Positions 6,323-8,579 of a DNA stretch of 8,579 nt are shown piece by piece; within the stretch, counting starts at the first letter, position 1; the number at the start of each line of letters is the position of its first letter. Under the pieces are notes generated by a model that saw only the letters and a program-made list of their open reading frames with translations, had not been told where the DNA came from and ran no database searches. A program made the position numbers and the translations under genes. The DNA is taken from NCBI GenBank assembly GCA_903879975.1, contig CAIRNL010000170.1, positions 1 to 8,579 on the forward strand, in the 5' to 3' direction. The DNA comes from an uncultured Chloroflexota bacterium (GTDB taxonomy: Bacteria > Chloroflexota > Anaerolineae > Caldilineales > Caldilineaceae).

Positions 6323-8579
6323 ATGGCGCGGATCGACACACTCTATCTGATTCATCACAGCCATACTGACATTGGCTACACGCATGATCAGCCTATCGTT
6401 TTCGATATGCACGAACGCTTTATCAGCCAAGCGTTGGATCTGGCCGAGCGGTATGCCGAGAGCGAAAGCGACGGGGCGTTCCGCTGGACCGTCGAGAACA
6501 CCTACGTGCTCGACAGCTGGCTGCAGCATGCATCCCCGCGCGCGATCGAGCGCTTCCTGGCCATGGAGCGTGTCGGCCGCATTGAGGTGACGGCCATGTT
6601 CGCCAATCTCACGCCCCTGCTTGATACCGACGAACTGATCGAGAGCCTGCAACTGGTCGGGCGCCTGCGCCGCGACTACGGTTTCACCATCACTGCGGCC
6701 ATGAACTGCGATGTCAACGGCGAGAACTGGCCGCTCGTCGACCTGCTGCTCGACGCCGGGGTCGAGGGCTTCACCATGGCGATCAATACACACTTTGGCG
6801 GTGCACCGCTGGCGCGGCCGGACGCGTTTCATTGGCAGGGGCCAAGTGGCCGCTCCATCCTTGCGTACAGCGGCTGGCCGTACGACCAGGGCTGGCGTTA
6901 CGGCATCGGCCGCAGCTTCGAGGAGTTCGAGCAGGTCTGGTGGCCGCGTGTCGCCCAACGCCTGGACGAGGTCGACTACCCACTCCCTGTCGTCATGGTG
7001 CAAAGCTACCATCCCTTCGGCGATAATGGCTCGGCGTTCGAGGGTTTTGTGACGTGGATCGACGAGTGGAATGCGACAGGCAAGGGGCCGCACATCCAGC
7101 TGGCAACGCCGCGCCAGTGGTGGGCAGCGGTCAAGCAGCACGCCAATCAACTGCCCACCTATCGCGGCGACTGGACCGATTTCTGGAATTTCGGTGCAGC
7201 GAGCAGCGCACGCGAGCAGACGATCAACCGGCAGAGTCGGGTACGGCTGCGTACCGCCGATGCCATCGCTGCGGCTGTGCTGCCGGATGATGCGCAGTCT
7301 CCCGCCGCCGATCCCTGGCTGCTTCGCTCTCTGCACCTCTACCGCCAGCCAGCATGGGACAACCTGATTTTCTGGGATGAGCATACCTGGGGTGCGGATA
7401 TTGCCATGCTCGTGCCGGACAGTGACGACACGGCCAGCCAATGGAATCACAAAGCACACTTTGCCTGGCAGGCACGCAGCCTGAGCCTGCTGCTGCAGCG
7501 CGATGCGTTGGCCGCGCTGGCGCGCCAGGTCACACGCAGTGCGGCCGACGATCTGCTGCTGGTCAACCCACTCCCCTTCGAGCGTACTGTCACGGGCAAT
7601 GTCTCCAATTGGGTTCTGACACCGCGCGGCACGACGGACGACACCACTGCGAGTCGTCACTTCCAAGATCGGCAGCCGCACATCCGGCGGGCCTATACGG
7701 CTCCGCTCAGCCCGGAAGAATCCGACCTGCTTGCGGAGCGCACGACTCTGCCACCCACCACGCTGCCGGCCTTTGGCTACAAAGTGGTGCGGCGCAGCGA
7801 ACTGGTGACCCACACATTGCTGACCGGCTTGCGGGAGGATGCCGTTGTCGAGAATTCCTACCACCGGCTGCGCTTTGACACGGAGACGGGCGGGATTGTG
7901 TCCTGGTATGACAAGACACTGGGTCGCGAATGGGTGGATGCTTCTGCCGGTCATCGGCTCAACGGCTTTGTCCACGAAGAGGTAGCAGACCACACGCATC
8001 CATGGCCGCGCCGGCTGATGTTCGAGATGAAGTGGGATTCGGAATATGTCGAGCGGCCGCGCGGCTGGAAGGCCGGTTGGCGTGCGCGGCGGCGCACACC
8101 GACGCGTGTGATCACCCACTATGTGTTCAGCGTGCCTGGGGGCAACGAAATTACGCAGGTGTTGGAAGCGCCAGGCATTGTCGGGTCGCTGGTGCAGAGC
8201 GTCTTTCTGCCCGACTTTGCGCCGTGGGTAGAATTTCGCGCCCGCTGGCATATGGACACACACACGCACCCGGAGTCAACCTACCTCCTCTACCCGTTCG
8301 ACCTGCCCGCGGCGACACCGCGTTTCGACCTCGGCGGCCAAGCCATCCGCCCCGGCGTGGACCAGATTCCCGGCGTCTGCTACGACTACTTCACCGTACA
8401 GAACTGGGTCGACTTCAACGACGGGCAGCATGGCATCGTGATCGCCACGCCGGACAATCCGATGGTACAACTGGGTGACTTCCACTTTGGTCACAACCAG
8501 GCTGACTTTGCCCTGGAGCGAGCGATGCTGTTGGGCTGGGTGACCAACACGTACTGGGAGACAAACTTCCGGGCACATC
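6323..8579 (+). CDS. GH38-like alpha-mannosidase family glycosidase, 3' end outside window
   Basis: I read this frame codon by codon from ATG6323 to the window edge and found no stop, giving 752 residues of a longer protein. The N-terminus, LIHHSHTDIGYTHDQ (9-23), is the glycoside hydrolase family 38 zinc motif, with His14 and Asp16 as ligands. AMNCDVNGENW places Asp130 where the family's catalytic nucleophile and metal ligand lies. WDEHTWGA supplies a likely fourth ligand, His354. NPLPFER at 415-421 resembles the conserved start of the GH38 beta-sandwich region. The HTDIGYTHDQ form recalls the DUF5054-like bacterial branch rather than classical Golgi or lysosomal mannosidases. No signal peptide is present, so a cytoplasmic role in trimming imported mannosides or related oligosaccharides is likely. 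Substrate is not shown by the sequence. The start is supported by GGGAGG four bases upstream. A long open frame antisense to this gene (8269-6278) is a shadow and has no recognisable domain. Confidence 0.88.
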   Translation, partial: MARIDTLYLIHHSHTDIGYTHDQPIVFDMHERFISQALDLAERYAESESDGAFRWTVENTYVLDSWLQHASPRAIERFLAMERVGRIEVTAMFANLTPLLDTDELIESLQLVGRLRRDYGFTITAAMNCDVNGENWPLVDLLLDAGVEGFTMAINTHFGGAPLARPDAFHWQGPSGRSILAYSGWPYDQGWRYGIGRSFEEFEQVWWPRVAQRLDEVDYPLPVVMVQSYHPFGDNGSAFEGFVTWIDEWNATGKGPHIQLATPRQWWAAVKQHANQLPTYRGDWTDFWNFGAASSAREQTINRQSRVRLRTADAIAAAVLPDDAQSPAADPWLLRSLHLYRQPAWDNLIFWDEHTWGADIAMLVPDSDDTASQWNHKAHFAWQARSLSLLLQRDALAALARQVTRSAADDLLLVNPLPFERTVTGNVSNWVLTPRGTTDDTTASRHFQDRQPHIRRAYTAPLSPEESDLLAERTTLPPTTLPAFGYKVVRRSELVTHTLLTGLREDAVVENSYHRLRFDTETGGIVSWYDKTLGREWVDASAGHRLNGFVHEEVADHTHPWPRRLMFEMKWDSEYVERPRGWKAGWRARRRTPTRVITHYVFSVPGGNEITQVLEAPGIVGSLVQSVFLPDFAPWVEFRARWHMDTHTHPESTYLLYPFDLPAATPRFDLGGQAIRPGVDQIPGVCYDYFTVQNWVDFNDGQHGIVIATPDNPMVQLGDFHFGHNQADFALERAMLLGWVTNTYWETNFRAH

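Noticed and set aside
6278..8269. Very long open frame on the minus strand (about 660 codons)
   Set aside because: It lies wholly antisense to the GH38-like gene, which has recognisable catalytic motifs, its own ribosome binding site and an unbroken frame. The antisense peptide shows no domain and is the usual by-product of GC-rich codon use.

Overview
The window is a GC-rich bacterial chromosomal segment. It carries four genes: three complete and one cut off by the right edge. Nothing in it fixes the taxon. A fused EndoQ-like PHP nuclease/UvrD helicase next to MscL and a GH38-type glycosidase, with high GC and many weak Shine-Dalgarno sites, makes me favour a Chloroflexota bacterium (Anaerolineae/Caldilineae-like). 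That is an inference from gene content, not a demonstrated assignment. I see no RNA genes, CRISPR array, insertion sequence or phage gene.

Layout. Positions 1-446 hold no gene I can support, only small repeats and the leader of the first gene. Positions 447-1895 (+) encode a DEAD-box RNA helicase with every motif intact, probably started from TTG. Positions 1896-2301 are non-coding and end in a likely promoter, with a triple 8-bp repeat, for the mechanosensitive channel gene mscL (2302-2688, +). mscL converges on a large minus-strand gene (6071 down to 2742). A 53-base gap with a small hairpin separates the two stop codons.

The large gene is the most interesting object. Its 1109-residue product starts with an EndoQ-type module (PHP metallo-nuclease fold plus four-cysteine zinc finger) and continues through a flexible linker into a complete SF1A UvrD/PcrA-type DNA helicase. 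The linker contains QIALF and the extreme C-terminus is QLALFD. Both resemble the bacterial sliding-clamp-binding pentapeptide. The inferred picture is a one-chain repair machine: incision at deaminated bases, strand unwinding and tethering to the replication clamp.

A 251-base divergent intergenic region follows. It contains a plausible, possibly leaderless promoter for the nuclease-helicase on the minus strand. On the plus strand it has a well-formed promoter and a perfect 8-bp inverted repeat in front of a GH38-like alpha-mannosidase gene (6323 to beyond 8579), which stays open to the window edge. The glycosidase has the expected metal and nucleophile residues and no signal peptide, so it probably acts on sugars in the cytoplasm. 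The four genes do not form one operon or one obvious pathway; each appears to have its own control region.
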